Positions 13,001 through 25,439 of a stretch of DNA of 64,000 nucleotides are shown here, one piece after another (positions within the stretch are counted from its first letter, which is position 1; each line of letters starts with the position of its first letter). The notes beneath the pieces are model-generated. The model ran no database searches. It had not been told where the DNA came from and saw only the letters and a program-made list of their open reading frames with translations. The translations under genes were made by a program, and so were the position numbers. Origin of the DNA: Bryoerythrophyllum caledonicum (taxonomy: Eukaryota; Streptophyta; Bryopsida; Pottiales; Pottiaceae); assembly GCA_963971425.1 (NCBI GenBank), contig OZ020521.1, positions 4,543,519 through 4,607,518 of the forward strand. Reading direction: 5' to 3'.

Positions 13001-13300
13001 AATTTTTCCTTCCGAACAAAGTCTTCACGGTTGATGACAAGCCAATGCGGCATGTCTCAAACGGAGACTTGGCTTGTTACTTTCCAAAGCCATGGCATGG
13101 TGAAATGGCCTTACCCAATGCATCCAACGTTATACCTAACATTTTAACAACATTGCTTCCATTCATCCTTCCGCTGCAATCTTATGTCTCGGTGAAAGAG
13201 TACTTGCATGGACATCACATGGATCAAAAGTTTAGACAAGACTGCTTCAACCATGGCACTTTGAACAAATACTACGGAGTACGTAGTTGGTTACTTAATT
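10060..13300 (+). pseudogene. Decayed FCP1/HAD-like (CTD-phosphatase-like) gene
   Basis: Protein similarity is visible to two FCP1-homology (HAD-type) domains in tandem. The first spans ~11,780-12,150 and has a KPRYTVVLDLNGLLVH segment, then ANVVISSWAIAPNVAKMLEEA. The second spans ~12,650-13,290 and has KKVIIFYVNGLL, WPGLLEFF and LPLQSYVSVKEYL. The first domain is broken by in-frame TAA at 11,850-11,852, with homology continuing in frame on both sides, and by a frameshift near 12,140-12,170. The second is broken by in-frame TAG at 12,988-12,990. The DxDxT signature is altered (DLNG and YVNG), so even the intact ancestor probably lacked phosphatase activity; plants have such non-canonical relatives. 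An acidic, Glu-rich segment (~10,890-11,030) with frame changes and an Asp/Ser-rich stretch at ~10,070-10,310 may be remnants of upstream exons. Exon boundaries were not fully resolved. Confidence 0.7.
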
Positions 13301-16156
13301 GGTAGGACTCTCAATCCATTTTTTCATGGCCACTGTTTGTCATTCAGTTAATTTTATGAATAAATTTTCAAATGACTATTACTCTTTTACTTCATCCCTA
13401 CTTCAAAGTCTTTTTGTTTCATGCCTTCATTACTTGTTCACGATCCCTGGTTACCTCACTGAATCGGGAGATCCCTCAAAACAAGACATTTCTCAATGTA
13501 TCCTATAGTATTGCCATTCCTTCATGTACCCTAAATCAGGAGATCCTTTGACGTATCTTGAATCAAGAGATCCCTCTACGTAACTTGAATCAGGATTTCC
13601 TCCTTTCTATATGAAGATACTAAACATCCCACGACATAGTCAACAGTTGTTATTTAACTACACTTTCAATTTATTCTGAACTGATTTTCGTTTTCATACT
13701 TAAGTGCCTACTTGAATGTCGCGTTTCTTGCTAATATATAAGGTCCACACTACATTTGATTAAATATTCCATACGATTGCTTGCAATAATTTCTCACAAT
13801 TATAACATCAAGAGATCCCTCGATTCAATTTCTCATTCTAGATTTTAGAGTCCTGATTTCATCCTCAAGTTTGGATATACTTAAATATTGCATATTATAG
13901 AAATTAATATGGTTTTGTTGGGGTGGCTATTGTGGACGGTAAGGTGTGTTATTTGGATGTTTACTAAATAAAGTACATTGATACAATCAATAAATACGTG
14001 TATTGGTTCATTGGCGTGTTTTGACATGATGATTTGTAGTGCTTTATGGATGGCCATCATTTATGCTCTAAGGATATTATGGAGTCCATGGAGTCTTTTC
14101 GCTAGTTTGATTCTCTTAGCAGAGTTGTATATACCATATCCGGCTTTTTCTCTTCGCCAATGTCCAATGCTAACTTCTATTGGTTATCTAAAGGATCCAT
14201 CGGTATAGTAAGTGTATGCGGGGTCAAATTTTGGGAAGGTGTGTGCTTGGTTGTTAGGGGGGGAGGTGGTATAAGATAATCCAATGTATTGTTGATGTAT
14301 TGTAGTTGTGACCATTTTTTTATTACAATTTACTAGGGTTTGGGTGGGTGTTTAATAGAACACCTTGATATTTTCACCCAAAACCTTGAAACCAATTTTC
14401 ATGGTTCAAAACTCCCTTGTTAGTATTGCTATTACCTTTAATAATATCACTTTTTTTTCAAAATTCGTAGTATTAGTATGACAATAATAAGTTGCCTAGA
14501 TGAATAAGTGCGAGATGAATGATATCTTCATCACATGTCTCATCGCCCTTAGACTGTTGGGCTTTAACCCTTGCTAAGCACGGCCAAGACTTTGGTCTAA
14601 AACAGAATCAGAACATCGATACAGTATTCAAAGAACTAAATCAACAGTGTAGAATCAGCATAATCAATGGCTCAAAATTGGGTAGGCCCCTGCCTCTCCT
14701 AGCAAATTCGTCTGCCCTCATAGGCTTGCCTTATGGCTCGTCACAGGATGGTTTAGGATTGAATCCTATTTACAACCCGCCCGCCCATGAGCTCGCCCTC
14801 GCCCCTTGCCTCAAATCTGCCTGTTGCCCGAGTCCCTCTCCCAAATTTACATGTCGCACTTGCCCTATCCATCACCAAACGTTCATGTCCCGGAACCCTG
14901 TGTTCTCCCTCAACCCTTTCCCAGACCCCCTTATCGCAAAATTTGCCCTCTTTTGAACCCGATGTCCCTAGGTCATTGTCCTGTCAGAGCCCTTCATTAT
15001 CGCGTTACAGAGCATCTAGTGGTGCCTTTGCAATGCATGGCTTTGGTCTCAGTTTTGGCAAGATTTCCGCCTTCCATTGTTGCCCTTCTATTCTGTTTTG
15101 TGCATCTCCATCGATTAATGTTTCATTGCCTGGCGTGAGGTGTGTTATGTGGTCATGTAAAATATACCTTTAGTTATTGTGAGAGTTTGTTAAATTTTTT
15201 ATTTTGTTTTTTATATTGCTAATTTTTTCTGAATTTTTAGTGCCTTTTTTTTTTAATAATATAACATTAGGCATAAATTTGCCAAATGTGATATTATCAA
15301 ATATGTCACACCTTGTTTAAATCACACTTTTTAATAAAACGGAGGGTGTGATGTTATCAAGGTTAGAATGTAGTGTAGCAAGCGTTTCAAAAAGGGGGGT
15401 GTTCTAACAACAATCTTTCCTAACCTTTCAGAGCATAGAGATCGGCTATAACTTACGATACATTTCAAGTTTTTTTGCCGTAGGTTTTTCCCACTCTTAG
15501 TCGACACGCCATTAGGACTGCTTCTCACGCGAAGTTGGTCTAAAGATTGCAGGCAAGCCAGGCACATTGAATGACCGTGTGGAGAAGATGGTTAGAGTGC
15601 GAAGGTGGAGATGGCAGCCAATTCTAGGGCGACATGTGGCAAACAACTGACCTACGCGCTTGCTTTGAATGTGAGAGGCCGTGAAAACTTGGTTGCCCCC
15701 TTTAATTGCCTCGAGCAAAATTTGTTGCAATGCTCTTCACCATCTGGAGCACTCCCACCTTTTGACCAATTTTGGGCAGGGTTTGTATTAGTAGGTCGGG
15801 GGCCGGGTTAGCAGCAAGCCCCACCACATCACACCAGACTTCGTCGCAAGCGCAACTCATATACAATATCTCATCAACCAAAGTCAATAAACGAATAAGA
15901 TAGTGGCACATGTCAACGGTTGCACATGCCGTTTTAGGATTTCTCCCGACAACGGAGTGTGTGAGGCTGGCCGGTGCCTGCTCGTCCATGTTGTTGATGA
16001 CCACCGCTCAGGGGTTTGCGGGCGGGTAGGGATGCTCAAATAGGTGCACATTTCCCTTGCTCTACATTATACTGTAGATGCTAATGGTAAGAACAACTTC
16101 AGCAATTGGACTCCAACCACATGTCTGTCCAAATTTTATTGAAGTATTCTATATAG
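13301..16156. other. Intergenic, short dispersed motifs, no supported gene
   Basis: The motif (T)CAGGAGATCC(C/T)T recurs with variation near 13,465, 13,536, 13,562 and 13,806; a relative lies at ~10,628 inside the FCP1-like pseudogene. Overlapping Pro- and Ser-rich frames at 14,519-15,173 occupy all three plus frames of a C-rich stretch and show no domain. No gene is supported. Confidence 0.4.
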
Positions 16157-16442
16157 CAAAGTGAGGGATCTCAAAATTTAGGTTGCACGAGGTATTTCGG
16201 GGAGGTGGGCCCTTGTCTTAATGGCGCCCTCTCATTTTTTCTGGCCCTCTCATTTAGGAGATCTAGAGACTTTTTTTTAGAATTTATTGGGGCAAATTTG
16301 GAACATGCGGCTCCAATTTCCCCTCGGAGGCCCTTTTGGCTATTAATAATTATATCCATCCAAAAATAAAATAGGGCCAGGTTTTATCCCACCCCATCCT
16401 CCAATGGCTGGTGCAACCTCAAACTTGAGATCCGAAAGTGAG
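16157..16442. mobile_element. Mutator-like MITE with 9-bp target duplication
   Basis: A 268-bp element (16,166-16,433) starts GGATCTCAAAATTTAGG and ends in the imperfect complement. It is flanked by CAAAGTGAG (16,157-16,165) and GAAAGTGAG (16,434-16,442), a 9-bp duplication with one difference. A second copy at 47,651-47,901 has the same termini. A 9-bp duplication with ~23-bp inverted termini fits a Mutator-like MITE. There is no coding capacity. Confidence 0.8.
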
Positions 16443-17062
16443 CAATGAGGAGCAGTGTGGACCTTGGTTGCATCTCCAAGTGCCAAGTTTTAGAGCTACA
16501 TCCGCATTCATAGTCAAAAAAGTCGGCCAAATCCACCAAATTCATTCCCTTTCATCAAAGAGAAGTCAATCATATTTTCTTCACAGAAAGTGCTTGCCTT
16601 TTGCCCTGCGTCAATTATTTCTAAGCAGTGTACTGTTACAGTAGAACGTTCGCAAGACAACAAGAAAATACTTTACAGGCACTTTACACTTTCAGCTAAA
16701 ATAACACCACCACTGTAGATTATTGCCTCTCTTTCCATTCACATCTTATCTGGAGTCCTGCTAATGTGGTCATAACTTAGTGCCCTCAGGCTGGTTTCTT
16801 TCTGTTTCTTGACCTCCAAGCTAAGTTCTCTTGCGAAGTACGCAACACCATAAATTAGACAAACGAATATTACCTGCAGCCTTTCTACAAGCAATCGCTT
16901 GCCAAATATGACATGAGTGTGTTTTTTTTTGGCAGTTTGAGCATTCCGACAGGAAATTATTCCAGGAGGTACTGTAATAAACACGAACATGAACTCTGAA
17001 AGTAGGTCGAAGGACCACCATCCTCGTCTATGCCAAAGGAATCTCTAGAATTAATCTTTTTA
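16443..17062. other. Intergenic, no supported gene
   Basis: Short frames on both strands (16,438-17,021) show no domain or splice context. Nothing is recognised. Confidence 0.35.
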
Positions 17063-17984
17063 CCCTAAAATTTCCTTGACAATTTCACACCAAAAACACT
17101 TCAAAACTGTTAATTCTTGCAATGAGTGAGGAAGGAAACCAAAAATTGTATTTCTAGTTTGACCGTAGGTTCTTATTAAACACTTAATGAATGACAAACT
17201 TTCAAAAGTTCATCAACTATGATCGCACGGATTGGAAGATTATAGTGTTTGAGGTGAGAAACATGGTTCATTTTCATCCCTATGTTGAGTGGATCAACAG
17301 ACTTTGACTTCACCAGGTGTCCAAGTTTTGCACTACAGAAGGTCTAAATTAAATATCATCATGTTGATCATGATATTAACTCCTCATACACCAATTTTTT
17401 GAGGTAGAGAAGGGGTTTGGCATATTCAAAATAATTGTGCAAGGAGTAGAGGTTCAGATAGTGCCAATTCACATTTTAATTTTTTGGGAACAAAATATGT
17501 TTTAGAATGATGATGTGAGCGGTTTGTAAGAAGGTTTACACCACGCCTTGTAATAGAAAAAATGAAAAGTAAAAAATATGAAGATCTCAAAGTTTTATGT
17601 GGAAAAGAAGAAGTTATTTGTTTGTTGTCCGGCAATGTGTGGATTAAATGCGTTTTTCCACTAAAGACAAGAAATATTTTTTGACAATATGAAAGGAAAT
17701 AATATTACTTGCTAGTTTTGGGAATCTCAAATTTACAGTACTAGAGTGTCCTAGAATTTTTTTTGAAGTTGCTCAACATGCCCGCACTTGACAATTTTTT
17801 CTTCAAGATGGTATAACTTTTTTTCTATAAGTTTGATGAGAATAAAAATTATACTCCCACGTACCTCTTGTCTTCTTGCATCCCTGGACAAAAATTCAAG
17901 AATTGCAAATATAAATTGCAACTATGGGAACATGGGTGATATATGCAAAAGCCCATCTCAAGGCTTTTTTCATTTAGGGGTTAA
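17063..17984 (+). mobile_element. TTAA-family element, copy C
   Basis: The interior matches copies A, B and E in the same orientation (TTTCACACCAAAAACACTTC, then the AAGGAGTAGAGGTTC block). The left end has decayed to CCCTAAAATTTCC. The right end reads TTTAGGGG followed by TTAA at 17,981-17,984. Confidence 0.65.
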
Positions 17985-18189
17985 GGACAAGCAAGCCTAA
18001 TTTGGACGGCCATAACTCATTTTGGAGGATAGCAATAAATGCCTCACCGCAGGCTACTCCAAATCAACTTCGCAATCCTTGTGTGTTCATATTTGCCTTT
18101 CTCAATTTCATTTTTGTTAGTTGAATTGAAGTGTGGTTATATATGACCATTTTCTTGGCCAACCATAGCCACCTATTGTCTTTAATGGG

Positions 18190-19053
18190 TCAACCCCTAA
18201 AGGTCCAGGCCTTGTCCTTCACCAAAACCACCCCAAAACTGCCACTTTGAGATGAGATATGACTAGACTTATTCAAACCCTTTTTTACTATTTTCAACCG
18301 TTGGATCCTTAAGCCAACTACTAGGAGGGAACACCCTAAAAATTTCTTAAACTTTGACCATACGAATTAAAAGATATATGCATTTGAAGAGTGCAAAGTT
18401 GTTTTCCTCTACTATGCCTGGATAAAGTCAGCGTACTTTGACCCAAGATAATGGCATATTCTTCCATTATACATTGCGCAAATCCAATGGATCTATGTTC
18501 TACCTTGTGTTAAGTCATTGCACGCCAATAATCATAAGCAATAGAGGTGTTACAATAAAAGAATTGGACCTGCAACACCTAGGGGTACATAAAGTGGCTC
18601 TTTTTCAAGATAACGATTTTATTTTTTAAATAGAGAAATATTTTTTGGACTTGAAATCCAAGCAATGAATAGAACTATTATGATTTAATTATCAATTTCC
18701 AAAAAGGTAAAATCCTTGATTTTTATGCGTTTTAAGTGAACACAATGAAGGTTGCCAAGAACTTTCCTTCAATACTATCCGCCTCAAAAAGGTGCAATTG
18801 TCAACTCTACATTAGCACTATTCATCTCTATAGTACCATGTCCAGTTACCAAAAGAGTCAAGCTTTTTATGTTTGAAGCACCATAACTTTTTTCTTATAA
18901 GTCCAAAAACCCAAAAAAAAAATCTCCACTAAGATAATCCATATTTCTATTTGCAGTAAAAGTTTCAAGAAGTTATCTTCAAAAACAAAATTTTAGGAAG
19001 CTGCCTAAAATTGATTTGTCCTCCATAGGGACAAATTGTCCTTTAGGGGTTGA
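18190..19053 (+). mobile_element. TTAA-family element, 856-bp subfamily
   Basis: The element spans 18,194-19,049. Its left end is CCCCTAAAGGTCC and its right end, complemented, CCCCTAAAGGACA. The flanks are TCAA and TTGA, each one substitution from TTAA. It is the same length (856 bp) as, and homologous in inverted orientation to, the element at 36,711-37,566; shared blocks include the AACTCTA...TTCATCTCTAT segment. No ORF is convincing. Confidence 0.7.
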
Positions 19054-19064
19054 AATCACCAATA

Positions 19065-19756
19065 TTCAACCCCCAAAAGGATGGAGCCTATGACCGTGGT
19101 ATCAATCCAAATTTCCATTCTGGAATGTGCTCTAATTTTTCATTAAATATGAATGGAGATTTCTTTATTTCATTTTTCAGAGATGTGATCGCATGTTGTG
19201 TTTATGTCAGAAAAATATTATATTATTTTGTGGAATTTTGAAAATATTGCGATTTTTGAAAAAAATAAAAATGAAGAAAATTTATATCAAATACAAAATA
19301 TGCCATTTATTTTTGAAAACTTCATCAAAGGCCTACATTATAGTAAATGAAACATTTGTGTTCAGCTAAAATAAAAAACCAGTCAACCATGGTTGTAGGC
19401 CCAAAATTCAAATTGCATAAACTTATTTAATTTGGTATATTTTTCAAGTTTTCAAATTGGAATGGAACCTAGACTTCATATTATTCATTTCATTAGTTGG
19501 ACCCAAAATTAGAAAATATCATTCAATGACTCAAATTCACATTTAGAGCTAGAGCTAGAAGTTTCTAAAATTCACTCTGTTGAGATACATGCCACAAACA
19601 TTTTCTTCTCTAGATATAACATGGTTACTTCTAAGAGGCAAGTTTCATAAACATCAAATACTTACACATCTATTGAACTCTTCACAAAAAGAATTGGATG
19701 AAAAGTGATCGTTAACATCAATTATCATCCTCAAATGTCATCCATTCTAGGGTTAA
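19065..19756 (+). mobile_element. TTAA-family element, ~0.7-kb subfamily
   Basis: A 683-bp element (19,070-19,752) has left end CCCCCAAAAGGATGG, with TTCAA before it, and right end TCTAGGG followed by TTAA (19,753-19,756). It is homologous, inverted, to 38,317-39,046: both contain the complement-related CATTCAATGACTCAAATTC block. Confidence 0.6.
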
Positions 19757-19879
19757 ATGACAGTGAAAGAAATTCCCTGCATCAATCAAATATAAATATT
19801 ATAAATGTTTCATCTCCTTACACATGATCTGAGCTTCTCCTACTCCCACATTGTATGCATTAGTCTAGTTCTGACACCC

Positions 19880-20110
19880 GTGTTTAAACCAATTTTTTAC
19901 TTTAACATAGTGGTTTGGACACAATGGATATCACCTAGGTATTACATAAGTATTGCCTAGATATTATAGGGATATGACCTTGACATTACATAGGTATCAG
20001 ACAAATATTTTATATTTCCGAAATTTTTGGACACACTCCATTTTGAATTAATTATGTACAAACCCGACCAAGGCGTAGGGTAATCTCAAATGATTATAGA
20101 AAACCCATGC
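19880..20110. repeat. Dispersed repeat shared with 24,710-24,940 (inverted)
   Basis: The sequence ACACAATGGATATCACCTAGG and the following CATTTTGAATTAATTATG stretch reappear as complements at 24,710-24,940. The boundaries are uncertain. It is probably another short transposon family. Confidence 0.5.
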
Positions 20111-21506
20111 TCTTTGGCATGCTCCCTCCTTGAGTCCTTGAGCTGTTGAAGTAATTAATAGTGACCACAATCAAATGCATAAATTGATGAGATAAAAGGT
20201 TTTCATATCTACCAAGAGTAGTCCTTCCAACCTGACAAACATATAGATCATCAAAGTTCCTCACCAAGTGCTAAATTTTTTAAGGAGAGTTACTGTATTA
20301 GTAGTAAGAACTCCGACTTCCAAAGGAGGGGGCGTGAATAGTGTCTATTTGTTCGTGTCATTATATTGATGTCTATTGGACAAAGATAAGTGGTGGAGAA
20401 TTATAGCCCACTTGTGAGGGTAAAAACTATAGGACAAATAACCAATAACCAATAACCAATAACCAATAACCACTACTCAATGACTAGTAAAGATGGAGAA
20501 GTGTCACCCTCTATGTCGTGGTCTTAATGATGAGTTTGTTGTGTTTTAGAATAATAATGGTGTTGTTAGGAGATTCTTTTTATATTTATTTATTGATAAT
20601 GAGTATTTTTATGGTGTTGGTGTAGTCACTATATGTATGTAACTATGGTTAAGCGGTGGAACAAAGTGACGTCATTCATGCTGGACTCTCTCAAAGGAGA
20701 TCGGAGTTCTTCTTTCTTTTATTCTCATCCGATTAATGCTTCTTTACAAATGTAAGACACTTTACATGACCAATCAAGAAGATCAATGAAGTAAAAACCT
20801 CAACCAAATTGATTGTAACTTTTGTACAACATAAGGCTCTTAAACCATTATGTCTCTACTCGTAGGTGAACATCTAGTTTGGCACCTCCATGCCAAATAA
20901 TTAATTAAAGTGAGAAAAGGCCATTAGGCATCCAAAATAACATTAAAGTATTTTTTGGCAATTAAGCACATGTTACTATATTTAGAGCGTTTGGCAATCA
21001 CATGATTGAATCGAAGACCTTGGGAACCAAACTAAAGCCATCATGCATGTACAACCAAGAATGAAGGCTTTTCCAAGCCCCACTTCCTTTTGATGTCTCT
21101 ACATGTGACAAAATTTGTTAATATATATAGTTTCTCCAATTTTGGCGTTTTCACTATTTCTTTTCTCACTTAATCTGGCATGCATTTTTCTAATCAATAG
21201 AGGTTCATCCACGGTATTCTAAAGGACCCACCTTAATCTTAATTTAAAACCAATGCTAAAACAACCTTGCATCTAAGAATCTTTGACAAGGAGGTTTTCT
21301 AAAAAAGGATAGAACTATTAAAACCAAAGTGGAAGAATTTGACGGGAATGAAAGCCATTGAAGAGAAGAAATAGATGTGTGTCAATGAAGGAATGAGCAT
21401 GGTCCAGTAGAAGATGAACTTGTCAATGTTGAGCCTTAATAGTGATTCCAAAAACCTATGAGTGTATTGATATCCCTTCTAAGATCTGGTGGTTTTGATA
21501 ACACGA
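20111..21506. other. Intergenic AT-rich DNA
   Basis: It contains a short heptanucleotide array (about five copies of AATAACC near 20,436-20,471). No coding signal was seen on either strand. Confidence 0.5.
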
Positions 21507-22522
21507 GGGCCGCTTCACACCGAGCCAAGTTGAGAGGCCAATCGTCAAAATTTTAGCTCAAACAATGGTGAGAGGCCAAACTTTTAGGCTAAAAAATACA
21601 TCAAATAATTAAAATTGAAGGAAGTTGATGGCCTCTCGAAGGAGGTTTGGGTCAGCTAAGAGCGGCGATCTATGGGCCGCTTCACACTATGCCCAAGTCA
21701 AGTGACCGTCCATCAAAATGAGTGGCCACACTATGGCAAGAGGCCAAACTTTTTTGCCAAAAAAATCCATAAAATAATATAGATTGAAGGTTTGGTTGGT
21801 CGTGGTGTGAAGCCCCAAAGCCCAAGTCCAAAGTCCAAACCCCATTTCATTATGCCAAAAAAATTAGCTAAAAAAATCAGCCAATAAAATCAGCCAAAAA
21901 AATCAGCCATAAAGAATCAGCCAATAATAATCAGCCAATAATAGTCAGCCAAAAAAATCAGCCAAAAAAATCAGCCATAAAAAATCAGCCAATAATAATC
22001 AGCCAATAATAGTCAGCCAAAAAAATCAGCCAAAAAAATCAGCCATAAAAAATCAGCCAAAAAATTCAGCTTTTTTCTTCTAGCGGTCTAGATCTTGTCA
22101 GATTTTGATTATTTATTTGGGTAAGCTATAATGAGCGACCCAAGTTTTGCTCGAGAGGCCGTCGCTTTGGTGCCAAAACAACCCAAAAGTGTTGCCATGT
22201 AGGACAACGGTCTTTGGAATGTGGGCACAAGTGTGAAGGCCCAAAGTCTGGACTTTGGCCATCCTAGCAATCTCATTGGTGGAAATCGACAGCCACTCGA
22301 CTTGGCCACCAAGTGTGAAGCGGCCCTAAGTTTGCACTAGAGAGGCCATCACTTTGACGCCAAAACTCTCTAAAAGTGCTGCCATATAGCCACACTAGAG
22401 GATAATGACATTTGGACTTTGGCCTCTGGTGTGAAGGCCGAGAGGCCAAACTTTGGCCATTCTCAGAATATCATTAGTGAAAATCGATGGCCTCTTGACC
22501 TTGGTCTCTGTGTGAAGCGGCC
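21507..22522. mobile_element. Nested elements with GGGCCGCTTCACAC termini
   Basis: An outer pair of inverted termini lies at 21,507 and 22,522 and an inner pair at 21,674 and 22,326. All start GGGCCGCTTCACAC (the outer right end has one change). The inner termini stay similar for ~40 bp and continue into a CCAAGTC-AGTG segment. The interior holds the AATCAGCC minisatellite. The arms contain several direct copies of GAGAGGCCA-type motifs. The layout fits one element inserted in, or tandemly duplicated within, a relative. TAT/TAA beside the inner ends could be a decayed 3-bp duplication (PIF/Harbinger-like), which is weak. Confidence 0.6.
21853..22070. repeat. AATCAGCC minisatellite with a higher-order period
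   Basis: There are ~16 units of AATCAGCCAA(A/T)AA, 12-16 bp each. A block of about 66 bp containing the variants GCCATAAA, GCCAATAATAA and GCCAATAATAG repeats twice, which indicates secondary amplification. It lies inside the nested GGGCCGCTTCACAC element. Confidence 0.85.
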
Positions 22523-22739
22523 TGGAGTGGTGGTTCAGTGCAATTGTTTGGCTCATTCTTATGGCAGTCAGGATTGGGTGTTTGTCCCAAGTTACACGCC
22601 ATAATTTTATAATTGTATAGAGTTGACATTTGCAGATGTGTGACACATTGCACTATTGAGTGAGCAATTACATTTAGCATAACAAAGTATTGAAGCATTT
22701 GTAAGTAGGGGAACAAAGTAATAACGTAGTGTTGGCTAT

Positions 22740-23672
22740 TTAACCCCTAAAGGACCAAACGTCCCCCCGGGGTCATTTTGGATTTTGGGCATGTACCTAC
22801 AATTCGAAAAAAAATCCTTTTTCATTGAATTTTTTTTTCAAGATAGGATCTGATAAGAGCTTCGTGGAGATATTTTTAAATTTTTTTTTGGATTTGTGGT
22901 TTGAAAGTTAGTACCACTTAAAGCCAAAAGTGGGACTTTAGGCACCTCCAAAAATTTTGACAAAAGTTTCTATTGACATTGAGATTTTTCACACATATAA
23001 AGAATATTTCCTTTCTTGGAAATTTTCAAAAAAAAATCTTGTCTTTAGTGTAAAAAGGCATTTTATTCCAAGTCAAACATTTTCACACATTGTCGGGCAA
23101 CGGGGGAAAAAAACTTCATCTTTTCTACATAAAACCTAGAGATCTTCATATTTTTCACTTTTTCTTTTTTCAACAACAATATATGGTGAAAACCTTCTTA
23201 TTGACCGTTTGGATCATCATTTGAATACATACGTAGTTCACAAAAAAATAAAACGTGAAATGGCAATTTTTGAACTTCCACTCCTTGCACACTTGTTTTG
23301 AATATGCTACACCCCTTTTTAACCTCTAAAAATTGGTGTGTTGGGAAATAACATCATGCTTAAGACAATGGTAAAAGATTTAGACCTTGTACAATGCAAA
23401 AATTTGATACAAAATGAAGTCAAAGTCAGCTGATCTACTCAACGCAGGGATGAAAATGAACCATTGTTTTGACTTCAAACACTAAAATCTATCAATCCGT
23501 GCGGTGGATTGCTACCAAAATTTGATGGCATGTTTATATGGAAGTCTATTTTAAGATCTTACTGTTGAAAATCCAAAATTCACTTTAAAATGTGATTTTC
23601 ATGTCTCTTTTTGGCAGTGGCAGTTTTGGACTGGTTTTAGAGCGAATTAGGTCGTGGTCCTTTAGGGGTTAA
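22740..23672 (-). mobile_element. TTAA-flanked element, copy D, perfect termini
   Basis: A 925-bp element (22,744-23,668) is flanked by TTAA at 22,740-22,743 and 23,669-23,672. Both ends read CCCCTAAAGGACCA inward, a perfect 14-bp inverted repeat. The interior is the reverse complement of copies A and E. This is the best-preserved long copy in the window. It has no transposase. Confidence 0.85.
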
Positions 23673-23757
23673 CCCTGTAAGGAGGAGGTGCTATGGATGA
23701 TGGTCAAATCTACAAGTGTAATAGATTATGTAGAATATTGTTTGTTACACTTTGTCT

Positions 23758-24698
23758 TCAACCACTAAATGACCGTGATAGTTTCACACCAAAAAAACTT
23801 CAAAACTTGTTGATTTTAGTGCAATGAGTAAGGAAAGGAAATTAGAGCTTATGTTTCTAGTTTTGATGGTATGATCTCAATTAAGACTTTTTGAGTAACA
23901 TACTCACAAAATTTTATAAACTTTGATCGCACAGATTGAAAGATTAATAATAGTGTTTGAAGTCAAGAAAATGGTTCTTTTCCTCCTTGCGTAGAGTGGC
24001 TCAACAAACTTTGACTTCACTTGGTATCAAATTCTTGCACTACACAAGGTTTGAATCCATTACCATCGTGCTAAGCATTATGTTAGTTCCTTATACACCA
24101 ACTTATAAAGGTAGAGAAGGGATGTAGCATATTTAAAACAACTGGGCAAGGAGTGAAGTTTCAAAGCCAATTCATCTTATAATTTTTTGTGAAGTTAATA
24201 TGTTTTAGATTGAAAATCTGAACATTTAGTAAGAAATTTCACACCACCTGTTGTTGTGGAAAACAAAATATAAAAAAATATGAAGATCTCTAAGTTTTAT
24301 GTGGAAAGGAAGAAGTTTTTTTGGTACCTTGCCCAACAAGTGTGTGAAAATGTTTGACTTGGATCAATATGTTGTTTTTCATTAAAGACAATAACTCTTT
24401 CTTGACAATATGAAAGGAAATGATATTACTTGCTAGCATTGAAAGTTTCACATTCAATAGAGTGTCCTAGCAAAAGTTTTTGGAAGTGCCCGGTGTGCGT
24501 GCTCTCCTTGATTGAAATTCAAAAGCCTATAACTTTTTCATTAAATGTTGGATTAGGAAAAATTGTTCTTCCACTGAGGTTTTACTTATGTCCTTCTACA
24601 ATAAAAAATTCAAAGAGGAATGCTATAAACCGACGGCATAGGAACCTGACCAAATTTTTAAAAAGCCCATTTTTGACACTTGGTCCCTTAGGAGTTAA
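23758..24698 (+). mobile_element. TTAA-family element, copy E
   Basis: A 933-bp element (23,762-24,694) is flanked by TCAA (left) and TTAA (right). Its left end is CCACTAAATGACC and its right end, complemented, CTCCTAAGGGACCA. The interior matches copies A, C and, inverted, D. A 128-codon frame near the right end (24,430-24,816) crosses the terminus and is not a gene. Confidence 0.7.
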
Positions 24699-24709
24699 AA
24701 GGTTAATTG

Positions 24710-24940
24710 GGACACAGAAGATAAGTCCTCACTCTCAATCTCGTATTGTAATACCATACGCCGTAGTGGCTTTTGTACATAATTCATTCAAAATGGAAAG
24801 TTGTCCAAAATTTTGAAAAATATAATTTTTTTGTCTAGGTGATTATCCATGAAATGACAAGTTGCTATCCGTACAATGCCTAGGTGATATCCATATTTTA
24901 CTCAGGTGATATCCATTGTGTTCAAATCACTGCGTCAAAG
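24710..24940. repeat. Dispersed repeat, inverted partner of 19,880-20,110
   Basis: This is the complement of the ~0.2-kb repeat at 19,880-20,110, with blocks GGTGATATCCAT and CATAATTCATTCAAAATGG. The extent is approximate. Confidence 0.5.
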
Positions 24941-25439
24941 AAAAATAATTCTCACGACAATGAGGTGCCAAAAGTGACCATTGAGTACGGTATAATAATT
25001 GTGGTGCCGCCATGGTGATCATGGTAGAACTTTATGAAAATGTGTGGAAAATTTGTCAACCCACTTGACTATGAGGATTGGAAGATAATAACAATTGAAG
25101 TTTCAAAAAAAGATTTTTTCATCCGAGTTCATCAAGGATGATAGCCTTGAGCCCTTTTGGAATAATCTTTTTTGCTCTATACAGATTTGAGGTTCTTTGG
25201 TAGTTATGAATACATCTTCTTCGGTAGACACATGAATTTTTCATAACCAAATATGTACTGTAACTTACTTTGATTGCAATATAAGGAGGTCAATGAAAAC
25301 AACAATATATTGATTAGTTCATTGAAACGTTGTTGCGCACTCATCCCCTTTAAGTCTAATAATAATCATTTGTTATAAATAGGAATTTTTTGGATTCCAT
25401 AAAAAGATAATCTATATTTACACTAATTTATCCTCTTTC

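Noticed and set aside
14519..15173. Pro/Ser-rich ORFs in three plus frames
   Set aside because: C-rich low-complexity DNA keeps all frames open; no conserved motif in any.
18190..19053. Reading the terminal TTAA as part of the inverted repeat rather than a target duplication
   Set aside because: The TCAA/TTGA flanks here would allow it, but the empty site at 25,711 has a single TTAA, so duplication of TTAA on insertion is the better explanation.
21853..22070. Regularly spaced AATCAGCC repeats as a CRISPR array
   Set aside because: Spacers are 4-8 bp of A/T, the units form a minisatellite, and the genome is eukaryotic.
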